64,000 nt of DNA, taken from contig CP119313.1 in the NCBI GenBank assembly GCA_029202485.1, forward strand, positions 1,922,001 through 1,986,000, given 5' to 3'. A program made the position numbers and the translations under genes. Positions within the stretch are counted from its first letter, which is position 1. Each line of letters starts with the position of its first letter. Source of the stretch: Candidatus Pedobacter colombiensis (GTDB lineage: Bacteria > Bacteroidota > Bacteroidia > Sphingobacteriales > Sphingobacteriaceae). The notes under the pieces were generated by a model. That model saw only the letters and a list, made by a program, of their open reading frames with translations, had not been told where the DNA came from and made no database searches. This document shows, piece by piece, positions 44,625 to 53,495 of this stretch.

Positions 44625-45335
44625 ATGAAAAACATATCCCTAATTGCCTTATTTATCCCTGTTTTATTTGCGGGATGCGAAAACAAATGCATCGAAGATT
44701 CCGGTAACCACGTTAGCAGATCGGTAGTGGTAAAGAATTTTGACGAAATAAAAGTCGATGGGGCAATCAAGCTGATTTTGACGCAGGATAGTAGTTATAA
44801 GGTTCAGGTTGGTGCGGACTCTAATATCATTTCCTATGTTAAAGCAGATGTTTCAGGTTCTGAACTAAAGATAAAACTGGATTATGATAAATACTGTGGC
44901 ACTGACTCTATTGTGGTTCATGCAGGAATAGGTGAATTGAAAAATTTAAAGCTTGCCGGTGCAGTTAAAGTTGTGGGCAATGGGCGCATTTATGCTGGTG
45001 ATGTGAATCTGACTTTTTCAGGGGCATCGGATGTGAGTTTGGATTTAAGCGCAGCTAAGGTAACAACGAGGGTTGATGGAGTTAGCAAAATTGCTTTGAC
45101 CGGTCAGGCAGGGGTGCATGATTTGAAAATTAAAGGAACAGCAAAGGTGAATGCTTTTGATTTTGTAGTAGGAGTGTACAATATCGAAACGGAAGGTACC
45201 GGAAAAGCTAATATTAATGTATTGAATGAGTTGAGGGTTAAAACTTCAGGATCGAGTGAGATCTATTATAAGGGCAATCCTAAAAAAGTGGAAGAAAAAA
45301 AATCAGGAGCGACCAGGCTGGAGAAAGTAAATTAG
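44625..45335 (+). CDS. Head-GIN (DUF2807) lipoprotein
   Basis: A 236-residue protein from the ATG at 44625 (MKNISLIALFIPVLFAGC). Lipobox LFAGC gives Cys18. The rest is the right-handed beta-helix repeat of the head-GIN domain, with recurring turns such as FDEIKVDGAIKL, KNLKLAGAVKV, LTFSGASDVSL and VDGVSKIAL. This domain is common in Bacteroidota outer-membrane lipoproteins of unknown role. It follows recQ by 4 bases, so it likely shares its transcript. Confidence 0.88.
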   Translation: MKNISLIALFIPVLFAGCENKCIEDSGNHVSRSVVVKNFDEIKVDGAIKLILTQDSSYKVQVGADSNIISYVKADVSGSELKIKLDYDKYCGTDSIVVHAGIGELKNLKLAGAVKVVGNGRIYAGDVNLTFSGASDVSLDLSAAKVTTRVDGVSKIALTGQAGVHDLKIKGTAKVNAFDFVVGVYNIETEGTGKANINVLNELRVKTSGSSEIYYKGNPKKVEEKKSGATRLEKVN

Positions 45336-45380
45336 TGCCTATTGTGGTTTTTTAGCTACTTTAGTGGCCTTATTTAATAC

Positions 45381-46694
45381 ATGGAAAAAAATAATAAAAA
45401 GGTTATCCGTTCGTGGGCATTTTTCGACTGGGCCAATTCTGCATACAATCTCGTTATCACTTCAACTATATTTCCTGCTTATTATACCATTATTACTACC
45501 ACCCGGGAGCATGGTGATCAGGTTACTTTTTTTGGCAGGACATTTACCAATACTGCTTTATCTAATTATGCGCTTTCCGTTGCTTATTTGATTATGGTCA
45601 TTTTATTGCCCGTTCTATCATCAATGGCTGATTATAGGGGCAATAAGAAATTTTTTATGAAATTGTTTACCTATATGGGCGGTTTTGCCTGTCTTGGTTT
45701 GTATTTTTTTAAGCTGGATACACTTGAATTTGGGGTGATTTGTTTTGCTATTGCAGCAATGGGCTATGTGGGTGGGGTGATGTTTAATAATTCTTATCTG
45801 CCAGAAATAGCCACCCCTGATCAGCAGGATATGGTAAGTGCTAAAGGCTTTGCCTATGGGTATATAGGTAGTGTACTGCTACAACTTATTTGTTTTGTTT
45901 TTGTATTGAAACCTGAGCTTTTTGGGATCATTGACCTTTCTTTTCCACCTCGATTGTCATTTCTACTGGTTGGTTTATGGTGGATTGGCTTTGCTCAGAT
46001 CACTTTCAGGAGATTGCCTGCAGGTAATCCAAATTATCAGGCGATTAATAAAAGGGTAATTCACAGTGGTTTTCAGGAGCTGAATAAAGTTTGGAAGCAG
46101 TTAAAGCATATGGAGTTCCTGAAGAAATTTTTGCTGGCTTTCTTTTTTTATTCGATGGGAGTGCAGACCATTATGCTTGCAGCAGCAGGTTTTGGAGAAA
46201 AAACACTGCATTTAGGAACGGCAAAGCTGATTGCTGTGATTTTAATTATTCAGCTGGTGGCTATAGCAGGAGCGATGGTAATGTCGCATTTTGCTAAGAA
46301 AGTAGGGAATACTAGGGTGCTCATTTTTGTAGTGATCATTTGGATAGCTACTTGTTTATGTGCTTATTTTATAAGTAATGAATATCAGTTTTATGGTTTG
46401 GCAGCAATTGTTGGTCTGATTATGGGTGGGATTCAATCTTTATCCAGATCTACTTATTCTAAATTTTTGCCTGTTAATACACCTGATACTGCATCTTATT
46501 TTAGCTTTTACGACGTTACAGAGAAGTTGGCTATTGTAATTGGTCTTTTCAGTTTTGCTTTCATTGAGGAAGCAACGGGGAGTATGCGTAATTCTATTAT
46601 TGTTTTGGCATCATTTTTTATAATAGGTTTGGTATTTTTACTGCTGCTTAGAAGAGTAGAAGTGAAATTGGCAAGTGCCGATCGTCATTCTTAA
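45381..46694 (+). CDS. MFS transporter, Atg22-like (UMF1) family
   Basis: A 437-residue membrane protein with about 12 hydrophobic segments. The N-terminus WAFFDWANSAYNLVITSTIFP is characteristic of the UMF1/Atg22-like MFS family (given here as WAFFDWANSAYN), along with LPEIATPDQQDMVSAKGFA (given as LPEIATPDQQDMVSAKG) and GGIQSLSRSTYSKFLP. Substrates of bacterial members are unknown; amino-acid efflux is proposed for the yeast relatives. The gene lies 45 bases after the GIN lipoprotein and the next gene starts 10 bases after it. Confidence 0.9.
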   Translation: MEKNNKKVIRSWAFFDWANSAYNLVITSTIFPAYYTIITTTREHGDQVTFFGRTFTNTALSNYALSVAYLIMVILLPVLSSMADYRGNKKFFMKLFTYMGGFACLGLYFFKLDTLEFGVICFAIAAMGYVGGVMFNNSYLPEIATPDQQDMVSAKGFAYGYIGSVLLQLICFVFVLKPELFGIIDLSFPPRLSFLLVGLWWIGFAQITFRRLPAGNPNYQAINKRVIHSGFQELNKVWKQLKHMEFLKKFLLAFFFYSMGVQTIMLAAAGFGEKTLHLGTAKLIAVILIIQLVAIAGAMVMSHFAKKVGNTRVLIFVVIIWIATCLCAYFISNEYQFYGLAAIVGLIMGGIQSLSRSTYSKFLPVNTPDTASYFSFYDVTEKLAIVIGLFSFAFIEEATGSMRNSIIVLASFFIIGLVFLLLLRRVEVKLASADRHS

Positions 46695-46704
46695 AAAGAA
46701 CTAC

Positions 46705-47442
46705 ATGAAGATAGAGTTATTTGTGCCCTGTTTTGTTGATCAGTTGTATCCTGAAACCGCTTTTAATACCATTAAATTATTGGAAAAGTGTGGTTGTGAG
46801 GTGTTCTATAATTCTGCTCAAACCTGTTGCGGACAACCAGCTTATAATGCTGGGTACTGGGAACAGGCCAAGGAAACGGGCATTAAGTTTTTAAATGATT
46901 TTTCGGAAACGGATTATATTGTTGCACCATCAGCCTCTTGTGTAGGTATGGTGAAGAATGGTTTTAATGATTTGTTTACCAATACAATGGTGCACAATAA
47001 ATGCAGGAACATTCAGGGTAATATATTTGAGCTTTCCGATTTTTTGGTGAATGTATTGAAGCGGGATTACTTTGGTGCGGAATTAGATGGTAAGGCTGTT
47101 TACCATGATTCCTGTAGCGGATTGCGTGAATGTAAGATTAAAAAGGAGCCTCGGGCACTACTGTCTAAAGTACATGGACTGGAGCTGGTTGAAATGAAAG
47201 ATACGGATATGTGTTGTGGCTTTGGCGGTACTTTTTCTGTTAAATTTGATGCCATTTCTTCGGCGATGGCCCAACAAAAGGTTAATAATGCATTGGAACA
47301 AAATGCTGAATATATCATTTCAACTGATCTGTCGTGTTTGATGCATTTGCAAGGGTATATCGATAAAAATAATATTCCTTTAAAAACCATGCATTTAGCA
47401 GATGTTTTGACAAGCGGTTGGCTTGAAAGTACAGAATATTAA
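46705..47442 (+). CDS. CCG-domain (LutA/YkgE-type) Fe-S oxidoreductase subunit
   Basis: A 245-residue protein from the ATG at 46705. Two CCG domains are seen: TCCGQPAYNAGYW (about 43-55) and DMCCGFGGTFSVKF (about 169-182), with other paired cysteines (PCFVDQLYP at the start, YHDSCSGLREC in the middle). This matches LutA/YkgE, a subunit of lactate oxidation complexes. The partner genes lutB and lutC are absent here, so the electron donor or acceptor is unknown. An earlier in-frame ATG would run into the MFS gene. Confidence 0.92.
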   Translation: MKIELFVPCFVDQLYPETAFNTIKLLEKCGCEVFYNSAQTCCGQPAYNAGYWEQAKETGIKFLNDFSETDYIVAPSASCVGMVKNGFNDLFTNTMVHNKCRNIQGNIFELSDFLVNVLKRDYFGAELDGKAVYHDSCSGLRECKIKKEPRALLSKVHGLELVEMKDTDMCCGFGGTFSVKFDAISSAMAQQKVNNALEQNAEYIISTDLSCLMHLQGYIDKNNIPLKTMHLADVLTSGWLESTEY

Positions 47443-47523
47443 TTAACTTTGTTTTTAAGAAAAGATCACATTGTAGGTGATTCATATTTATTTTTTTTAT
47501 TAATTTTTAAATCATAGTTGTAG

Positions 47524-49449
47524 ATGATTAATATTACACTCCCTGACGGTTCTAACCGACAGTATGAAAAGGGCACAACTGCCCATCAAATCGCTTTATC
47601 TATTTCAGAGGGACTTGCCCGTAATGTTTTAGCCGCCGAAGTAAATGGCGAAGTTTGGGATTCATCAAGGCCTATTGAGGCTGATGCTTCTGTAAAGCTG
47701 TTGACCTGGAATGATCAGGCTGGTAAAGCCACTTTTTGGCATTCATCGGCGCACATTATGGCCGAGGCTTTAGAGACTTTGTATCCAGGAACAAAATTTG
47801 GTATTGGTCCTGCTATTGAAACCGGCTTTTATTATGATGTTGATTTTGGTGACAGAGAATTCTCATCGGATGATTTTAAAGCTATTGAAGCTAAAATGAT
47901 CGAACTGGCAAAGCAGAAAGAAGTTTTTGAACGTAAAGCTGTTGCTAAGGCTGATGCCATCGCTTACTTTAAGGAGAAAGGTGATGAGTATAAGTTGGAC
48001 CTTTTAGAGGGCTTAGAAGATGGTAAGATCACTTTCTATACACAAGGTGAGTTTACAGATCTTTGTCGTGGTCCACATATTCCTAATACTGGTTTTGTGA
48101 AGGCTGTAAAACTGATGAACGTTGCCGGCGCTTATTGGCGCGGTGATGAGACCAGAAAACAGTTGACACGTATATATGGGGTTACTTTCCCTAAAGCAAG
48201 TGAACTGACTGAGTATCTTCACATGATTGAAGAGGCTAAGAAAAGGGATCACCGTAAATTGGGTAAAGAACTGGAATTATTTGCTTTTTCTGAAAAAGTA
48301 GGTATGGGATTGCCATTGTGGTTACCAAAAGGTGCTGCTTTGCGTGAACGTCTGGTTCAGTTTTTAACTAAGGCGCAAAGTAAGGCCGGTTATGAGCAGG
48401 TGGCGACACCTCATATCGGACATAAAAATTTATACATTACATCCGGCCACTATGAGAAATATGGTAAGGATGCTTTTCAGCCTATAAAAACACCGCAGGA
48501 GGGAGAGGAGTTCTTCTTAAAGCCGATGAATTGTCCGCATCACTGCGAAATTTATAAGGTTAAACCTCGCTCTTATAAAGATCTTCCCTTACGTTTTGCT
48601 GAATTTGGAACGGTGTACCGTTATGAGCAAAGTGGTGAGCTACATGGTTTAACTCGTGTTCGTGGTTTTACTCAGGATGATGCGCATTTATTTTGCAGAC
48701 CAGACCAGGTTAAGGATGAATTTAAGAAGGTGATTGATTTGGTGCTGTATGTATTTAAATCTTTAGGATTTGATAACTACATCGCACAGGTTTCCTTAAG
48801 AGATCCTGAAAATAAAGCTAAATACATTGGAAGCGATGAGAACTGGCATTTGGCAGAGACTGCTATTATAGAGGCTGCTGCTGAAAAAGGTTTACCTACA
48901 GTAGTGGAGTATGGCGAGGCTGCTTTTTACGGTCCGAAATTAGATTTCATGGTAAAGGATGCTTTGGGTAGAAAGTGGCAATTGGGAACAATTCAGGTAG
49001 ATTATAATTTGCCGGAGCGTTTTGAATTGGAATACACTGGAAGCGATAACCAGAAGCACAGACCGGTTATGATCCATAGGGCACCGTTTGGTTCATTAGA
49101 ACGTTTTATTGCTGTTTTGATTGAACATTGTGCGGGGAATTTCCCTTTATGGCTTTCTCCGGAGCAATTTATTATTCTTCCTATCTCTGAAAAGTATGAA
49201 GAATATGCAAAAAAAGTTTCAGATGAACTAAATAATTCCGATATTCGCGGGCTGATTGACTTTCGTGATGAGAAGATCGGAAGGAAAATCAGGGATGCAG
49301 AGGTTAAAAAAATCCCTTATATGTTGATTATTGGTGAGAAGGAAATGGCGGAAGGTAAGGCATCAGTAAGAAAGCATGGAGAGGGAGATTTAGGTGAAAT
49401 GACGCTGCAAGAGTTTAGTGAATTATTAATTAAAGAAATAACAGTTTAA
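47524..49449 (+). CDS. thrS: Threonine-tRNA ligase
   Basis: Charges tRNA-Thr and edits misactivated serine. The 641 residues have a TGS domain (1-62), an editing domain (about 63-220, with WHSSAHIMAEA and CRGPHIP), the class II catalytic core (motif 2 YRYEQSGELHGLTRVRGFTQDD, given as RYEQSGELHGLTRVRG; Zn site MNCPHH and later His), and an anticodon-binding domain ending in KASVRKHGEGDLGEM. The 81-base gap upstream shows no T-box or leader. It is the first gene of the thrS-infC-rpmI-rplT operon. Confidence 0.97.
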   Translation: MINITLPDGSNRQYEKGTTAHQIALSISEGLARNVLAAEVNGEVWDSSRPIEADASVKLLTWNDQAGKATFWHSSAHIMAEALETLYPGTKFGIGPAIETGFYYDVDFGDREFSSDDFKAIEAKMIELAKQKEVFERKAVAKADAIAYFKEKGDEYKLDLLEGLEDGKITFYTQGEFTDLCRGPHIPNTGFVKAVKLMNVAGAYWRGDETRKQLTRIYGVTFPKASELTEYLHMIEEAKKRDHRKLGKELELFAFSEKVGMGLPLWLPKGAALRERLVQFLTKAQSKAGYEQVATPHIGHKNLYITSGHYEKYGKDAFQPIKTPQEGEEFFLKPMNCPHHCEIYKVKPRSYKDLPLRFAEFGTVYRYEQSGELHGLTRVRGFTQDDAHLFCRPDQVKDEFKKVIDLVLYVFKSLGFDNYIAQVSLRDPENKAKYIGSDENWHLAETAIIEAAAEKGLPTVVEYGEAAFYGPKLDFMVKDALGRKWQLGTIQVDYNLPERFELEYTGSDNQKHRPVMIHRAPFGSLERFIAVLIEHCAGNFPLWLSPEQFIILPISEKYEEYAKKVSDELNNSDIRGLIDFRDEKIGRKIRDAEVKKIPYMLIIGEKEMAEGKASVRKHGEGDLGEMTLQEFSELLIKEITV

Positions 49450-49462
49450 ATAAGATACAAAT

Positions 49463-50032
49463 TTGGCATTAGGCAGACCAGGATTTAACAGGGGACCACG
49501 TCCTCCTTTTAAGAAAAAAGAAGCAGAACATAATATTAATCAGTTTATCAGAGCACAAGAGGTGCGATTGGCTGGAGATAATGTTGAACCGGGGATCTAT
49601 CCTTTGGCAAAAGCTTTGGCCCTTGCCGACGAATTGGAATTGGATTTGGTAGAAATATCTCCAAACGCAGTGCCGCCGGTTTGTAGGATTATTGATTACA
49701 GTAAATTTGTTTACGAGCAGAAGAAAAAGCAGAAAGAGATTAAAGCAAATGCAAAACAGACTGTAATTAAGGAGATCCGTTTTGGACCTAACACTAACGA
49801 TCACGATTTTCAATTTAAACTAAAGCATGCGATTAGTTTTCTTGAAAATGGCGAGAAAGTTAGGGCTTATGTTCACTTTAAGGGTAGAGCAATTGTTTAC
49901 AAAGAACAGGGAGAGATCTTGTTGCTGAAGTTTGCTCAGGCACTTGAAGATATAGGCAAGGTTGAGTTATTACCTAAATTAGAAGGTAAGCGTATGTTTT
50001 TAACGCTTGCTCCAAAAGTTGCTAAGAAATAA
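49463..50032 (+). CDS. infC: Translation initiation factor IF-3, TTG start
   Basis: Prevents 70S formation and checks the initiator codon and tRNA. The 189 residues match IF-3 with NINQFIRAQEVRL, KALALADELELDLVEISP, CRIIDYSKFVYEQKKKQKE, EIRFGPNTNDHDF and the C-domain GKVELLPKLEGKRMF. The first internal Met is near residue 178, and a stop lies at 49451, so translation must begin at a non-AUG codon. TTG at 49463 is the only plausible one. infC genes often use rare starts to let IF-3 control its own translation. Confidence 0.95.
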   Translation: MALGRPGFNRGPRPPFKKKEAEHNINQFIRAQEVRLAGDNVEPGIYPLAKALALADELELDLVEISPNAVPPVCRIIDYSKFVYEQKKKQKEIKANAKQTVIKEIRFGPNTNDHDFQFKLKHAISFLENGEKVRAYVHFKGRAIVYKEQGEILLLKFAQALEDIGKVELLPKLEGKRMFLTLAPKVAKK

Positions 50033-50058
50033 ATAAATTACATAAATAAACACAGGTT

Positions 50059-50259
50059 ATGCCAAAAATGAAAACCAATTCCAGTGCTAAAAAGCGTTTT
50101 TCGCTTACTGGAACAGGTAAAATCGCAAGGAAGAATGCCTACAAAAGCCACATCTTAACAAAGATGTCGACTAAACGTAAGCGTAACTTAGGACACACTT
50201 CAATGGTGTCAGACGCTGACATGGGCAACGTTAAACGTATGCTTGCAATCGGTAAATAA
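50059..50259 (+). CDS. rpmI: 50S ribosomal protein L35
   Basis: Small basic ribosomal protein of 66 residues (PKMKTNSSAKKRFSLTGTGK), with the usual Lys/Arg-rich sequence and C-terminal DMGNVKRML. It lies 26 bases after infC and precedes rplT, the standard gene order. Confidence 0.97.
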   Translation: MPKMKTNSSAKKRFSLTGTGKIARKNAYKSHILTKMSTKRKRNLGHTSMVSDADMGNVKRMLAIGK

Positions 50260-50332
50260 TTAATTTTTAACCAGGTAACCGGTAGTAAGTTTGCTGTAAT
50301 ACGCAACGCCGTTTATCAAAAACAACAAAAAC

Positions 50333-50677
50333 ATGCCACGTTCGGTAAACGCAGTAGCTTCGAGAAGAAGAAGGAAAAAGGTCTTAAATTTAGCCAAAGG
50401 TTATTGGGGATCAAGAAGCAAGGTATTCACCATTGCTAAAAATACGGTAGAAAAAGGTTTGCAATATGCTTACCGTGACCGTAAAGTTAAGAAAAGAGAA
50501 TTCCGCGGATTGTGGATTCAGCGTATCAATGCTGGAGCACGTCAGCATGGTATATCTTACTCTCAGTTAATTGGTAAATTAGCTAGCAAAAACATCGGTT
50601 TAAACCGTAAAGTTTTAGCAGATTTAGCTATGAACCATCCAGAGGCTTTTAAAGCTGTAATTGATGCAGTAAAATAG
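50333..50677 (+). CDS. rplT: 50S ribosomal protein L20
   Basis: A 114-residue ribosomal assembly protein that can repress its own operon in other bacteria. Seen: MPRSVNAVASRRRRKKVL, GYWGSRSKVF, ARQHGISYSQLIGKL. The 73-base gap from rpmI shows no clear repressor-binding fold by eye. A strong terminator follows. Confidence 0.97.
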   Translation: MPRSVNAVASRRRRKKVLNLAKGYWGSRSKVFTIAKNTVEKGLQYAYRDRKVKKREFRGLWIQRINAGARQHGISYSQLIGKLASKNIGLNRKVLADLAMNHPEAFKAVIDAVK

Positions 50678-50694
50678 ATATAACTAATAAGTTA

Positions 50695-50728
50695 TAAAAA
50701 AGGGAAGTCGATTGACTTCCCTTTTTTA
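50695..50728. terminator. Bidirectional terminator after rplT
   Basis: TAAAAAAGGGAAGTC and GACTTCCCTTTTTTA form a 15-pair stem around a 4-base loop (GATT), with T6 runs on both strands. It ends the thrS-rplT operon and the convergent bioD transcript. Confidence 0.93.
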
Positions 50729-50750
50729 TGGACTAAATTTTTTGGCAGGA

Positions 50751-51359
50751 CTATAATGTAATGTGTTCACCTGCTCTTTTAATACTTTCGCTATCTACTA
50801 CGCTCATTTTTGGAATTCTGCCGAGCACTTTTATCTTGCTATAGTTTGCAATGTATTGTTCGCTTTCTTGATTTTCAGTACCGTTAAAGATCAAACCAGC
50901 TACATCGATCTGATTCGCTTTAAGTGTTTCCAATGTAAGTAAGGTATGATTAATGCTACCCAGATAGTTTTGAGATACAACAATCACTTTAGTCTGTAAA
51001 CCTTTGATCAGGTCGAGTATTAACTCATGGTCATTTAAGGGGACCATGAGACCTCCGGCACCTTCAATGATCAGGTGATTATTCGTTTGTGGTTTTTTTA
51101 TAGATTCTAGTGTAATGTTGATCCCATCTAATCTTGCCGATAAGTGTGGAGATAAGGGCTGACTAAGACGGTAGCTTTCTGGGTGTATGATGGTATCGGG
51201 ACTAACCAGATGTTTAACAAACAGACTATCGCTAACGTCGAGGTCGCCAGATTGCACAGGCTTCCAATAGTCTGCTTTCAACTTTTCTGTGAGTACTGCA
51301 CTGACAATCGTTTTGCCAATACCTGTACCGATACCTGTAATAAAATAAGTATTATTCAT
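50751..51359 (-). CDS. bioD: ATP-dependent dethiobiotin synthetase
   Basis: Makes dethiobiotin from 7,8-diaminopelargonate, CO2 and ATP. The 202 residues show the P-loop-like FITGIGTGIGKTIVSAVL (5-22), the YWKPVQSGD segment, IIEGAGGLMVP and VSQNYLGSINHTLLT. Its start overlaps the bioF stop by 8 bases, so the two are coupled. Confidence 0.95.
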   Translation of the reverse strand: MNNTYFITGIGTGIGKTIVSAVLTEKLKADYWKPVQSGDLDVSDSLFVKHLVSPDTIIHPESYRLSQPLSPHLSARLDGINITLESIKKPQTNNHLIIEGAGGLMVPLNDHELILDLIKGLQTKVIVVSQNYLGSINHTLLTLETLKANQIDVAGLIFNGTENQESEQYIANYSKIKVLGRIPKMSVVDSESIKRAGEHITL

Positions 51360-52482
51360 GTTTTAAGGTCTTTAGTTCATTAATTAATTTTTCAATTTCC
51401 TGTTCGCTGTTAAATAGATGAAGACAAATTCTTAGTCTTTCTTTTCCTTCGGCAACGGTAGGACTTAGTATGGCTCTTACATCGAGCCCTTGATTTTGTA
51501 ATGTTTGGGCAGCTGCTTTCGCTTCAATATTATCGTTAAATAAAACAGTTTGTATGGCACTTACACTTTCGATAGTACGGATATTCGAGTTTTTTAATAA
51601 ATCAAGGTATAAGGCTATTTTTGATTTGATCTGTATGGTGTAATCTGTTGTGATCAGCATTTGGTATGCCGATTGAATTGCGGCGATGGAGTGGATAGGG
51701 GCAGCAGTAGTATAGACAAATGAGCGGGCAAAGTTGATGAGGTACGTGCGCAGATTTGTGTTTCCAAGTACAATGGCACCATGACATCCCAATGCTTTGC
51801 CAAAAGTTACAATGCGCGCAAAGACTTCCTTCTCTAGTCCAAGCATTTGAACCAGGCCTTTACCATGATCTCCGAATATGCCAAGGGCATGAGCTTCATC
51901 TACGATGAGCTGTGCCTGGTATTGCTGACAAAGGTTATTGATTTCTGCTAATGGGGCTATGTCACCATCCATAGAATATACACTTTCTGTAAGTACATAA
52001 ACATTGCCTTTGGCTATTTTTAATTTGGCTTCCAGCTCATCCAGATTGTTATGTTTAAAGGTGTATCGGTTGGCATGACTGAGCCGGGCTCCATCTATCA
52101 GACTGGCGTGTATGAGTTCGTCGGATATGATGGTGTCACCTCGCTGCGCTAAGCTTGATATGAGTCCTATATTAGCATCATAACCGGAATTGAAGATAAG
52201 TCCTGCCTCTGCCTGATGAAAATCTGCAATGGTTTGTTCAGTCTTTTCCGTAAATGGGTGATTTCCACTGAGCAATCGGGAGCCAGTAGAACCATTCTTA
52301 TAATGTTGTATTTGACCTAGCGTAGTTGCAGTTCGTATTTTTAATTCGGCCGATCTGGCGAAACCAAGATAATCATTGGAAGAAAAGTCTATAGGAAGGG
52401 TTGTAGATGAGAGTGCTCTTAGTATGCCTTTGTCGGCTCTTTGCTGTAACCTACTTTGAATGAATTGCTCTGCTTTGTTCAT
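51352..52482 (-). CDS. bioF: 8-amino-7-oxononanoate synthase
   Basis: PLP enzyme that condenses pimeloyl-CoA/ACP with alanine in biotin synthesis. 376 residues from the ATG at 52482; a TTG three codons upstream is less likely. Marks: FSSNDYLGFA, GNHPFTEKTEQTIADF, VDEAHALGIFG and the PLP lysine in TFGKALGCHGA. The gene pair bioF-bioD lies between the rplT terminator and a palindrome. Confidence 0.94.
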   Translation of the reverse strand: MNKAEQFIQSRLQQRADKGILRALSSTTLPIDFSSNDYLGFARSAELKIRTATTLGQIQHYKNGSTGSRLLSGNHPFTEKTEQTIADFHQAEAGLIFNSGYDANIGLISSLAQRGDTIISDELIHASLIDGARLSHANRYTFKHNNLDELEAKLKIAKGNVYVLTESVYSMDGDIAPLAEINNLCQQYQAQLIVDEAHALGIFGDHGKGLVQMLGLEKEVFARIVTFGKALGCHGAIVLGNTNLRTYLINFARSFVYTTAAPIHSIAAIQSAYQMLITTDYTIQIKSKIALYLDLLKNSNIRTIESVSAIQTVLFNDNIEAKAAAQTLQNQGLDVRAILSPTVAEGKERLRICLHLFNSEQEIEKLINELKTLKHE

Positions 52483-52515
52483 GGTCTTCAAAAATATACA
52501 AAGCAGATTAAAGTA

Positions 52516-52574
52516 TACCTGTTGAGCTGAATTTATTTTGCTTCGCAGCTACTCCGTGGTCAATTCAACAGGTA
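52516..52574. repeat. Inverted repeat between the LexA-like gene and bioF
   Basis: TACCTGTTGA (52516-52525) and TCAACAGGTA (52565-52574) are perfect 10-base arms around a 39-base loop. GAATT/AATTC inside offers an alternative inner stem. No T run follows on the minus strand. It may be an attenuator, transcript-processing site or dispersed repeat. Confidence 0.5.
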
Positions 52575-52584
52575 GTATAGGCCT

Positions 52585-53361
52585 TTAGTTTTTGTTCAGT
52601 TGTGAGATGGACTTCTGCATCTGTGCCATCATGGTGCTTAGTGTTTCTATAGTCGGTTCTGGTGTTGGATCAGGTAAAGCAGTTGAAATGTAAGCTTTGG
52701 CCTTCCAGATCTCCAGGATGTCATCAGCAGAAACAGTATAAGGATCGTAGATCTTATTGTCGGAAATAAGTTTTAGATCTTTATTTTCCTTGAAACGGTT
52801 TCCGGCTCTTTTGTAAACAACACCTTCATTTTTGCTGACTATGATATAGGTTTCTCCGGTTTTAACATCATTCCAGTTGTCCATATATTCTGCAACGATT
52901 ATGCTTCCAGGTTGTATGGGTAGCATAGAATCACCCATAATTTCAAAAGCCCTAAAGGTGCCATGTTTTAAAAAGGGAAGCGGTAGTTGAAATTTGGGTA
53001 GTTCTTTAATGTATTGTGGATCGGCAAATCCGTTTAAATATCCTGCACTGGCCTTTACGGGAACCATCTCTATATTCTCGTTGTCATCTTTATCAACAGA
53101 TATACTTAATATACGAAGATTTGATCCCTGGCTTTTTGGCTTTGGTTTCCAATCTTCATTGATGTTTTCGTTAATAAACTCATCTATTGTTAGGTCAAAG
53201 TATTCTGCTATTTTTTTTAGTAAATCGTATTTTGGTTCAGCCCGATCTTCTTCATAAGCGCCAATAAGTGACCTTTTAATTTCCATAGCATCAGCGAATT
53301 GCTGCTGGGTATGGCCTTTTTTCTTTCTTAAGTACTTAAGGTTGGATGAAATGTTTGACAT
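52585..53361 (-). CDS. XRE-type repressor with S24 (LexA/CI-like) self-cleavage domain
   Basis: A 258-residue regulator. The N-terminal HTH (about 6-60) is XRE-like: NLKYLRKKKGHTQQQFADAM, SLIGAYEEDRAEPKY. A linker leads to an S24 peptidase domain with cleavage dipeptide Ala106-Gly107 (KASAGYLNG), nucleophile Ser145 in MGDSML and general base Lys184 in VVYKRAG. By family it represses until RecA or another signal triggers cleavage. A Gln/Met/Leu helix ends the protein. It is divergent from a GIY-YIG gene with operator-like repeats between. Confidence 0.9.
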   Translation of the reverse strand: MSNISSNLKYLRKKKGHTQQQFADAMEIKRSLIGAYEEDRAEPKYDLLKKIAEYFDLTIDEFINENINEDWKPKPKSQGSNLRILSISVDKDDNENIEMVPVKASAGYLNGFADPQYIKELPKFQLPLPFLKHGTFRAFEIMGDSMLPIQPGSIIVAEYMDNWNDVKTGETYIIVSKNEGVVYKRAGNRFKENKDLKLISDNKIYDPYTVSADDILEIWKAKAYISTALPDPTPEPTIETLSTMMAQMQKSISQLNKN

Positions 53362-53390
53362 AAAATAAAAAGTTAAAATAAATTTGTTTT

Positions 53391-53473
53391 TACTAATATT
53401 GTTAGTATTATTGTGCCAATAAAGTTAGTATTATTAATTCGGATATCCAATAGGTGTGCTAACTAATTTAGTT
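53391..53473. promoter_or_regulatory. Operator-like repeats between divergent repressor and GIY-YIG genes
   Basis: TACTAA-tattg-TTAGTA is a perfect inverted repeat (53391-53407). GTTAGTATTATT occurs twice, at 53401 and 53424, 23 bases apart. AACTAA-t-TTAGTT is a second inverted repeat (53461-53473). The shared half-site is TTAGT. The placing suits binding by the XRE repressor to control both genes. Confidence 0.6.
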
Positions 53474-53495
53474 TATTTTATTTAAGCTTAATGTT

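Noticed and set aside
47443..47523. A possible T-box or leader before thrS
   Set aside because: The 81-base gap is AT-rich with no T-box sequence, stem or terminator.
50260..50332. An L20-type autoregulatory RNA fold between rpmI and rplT
   Set aside because: Only short, unconvincing pairings are visible, and the known L20 sites could not be matched by eye.
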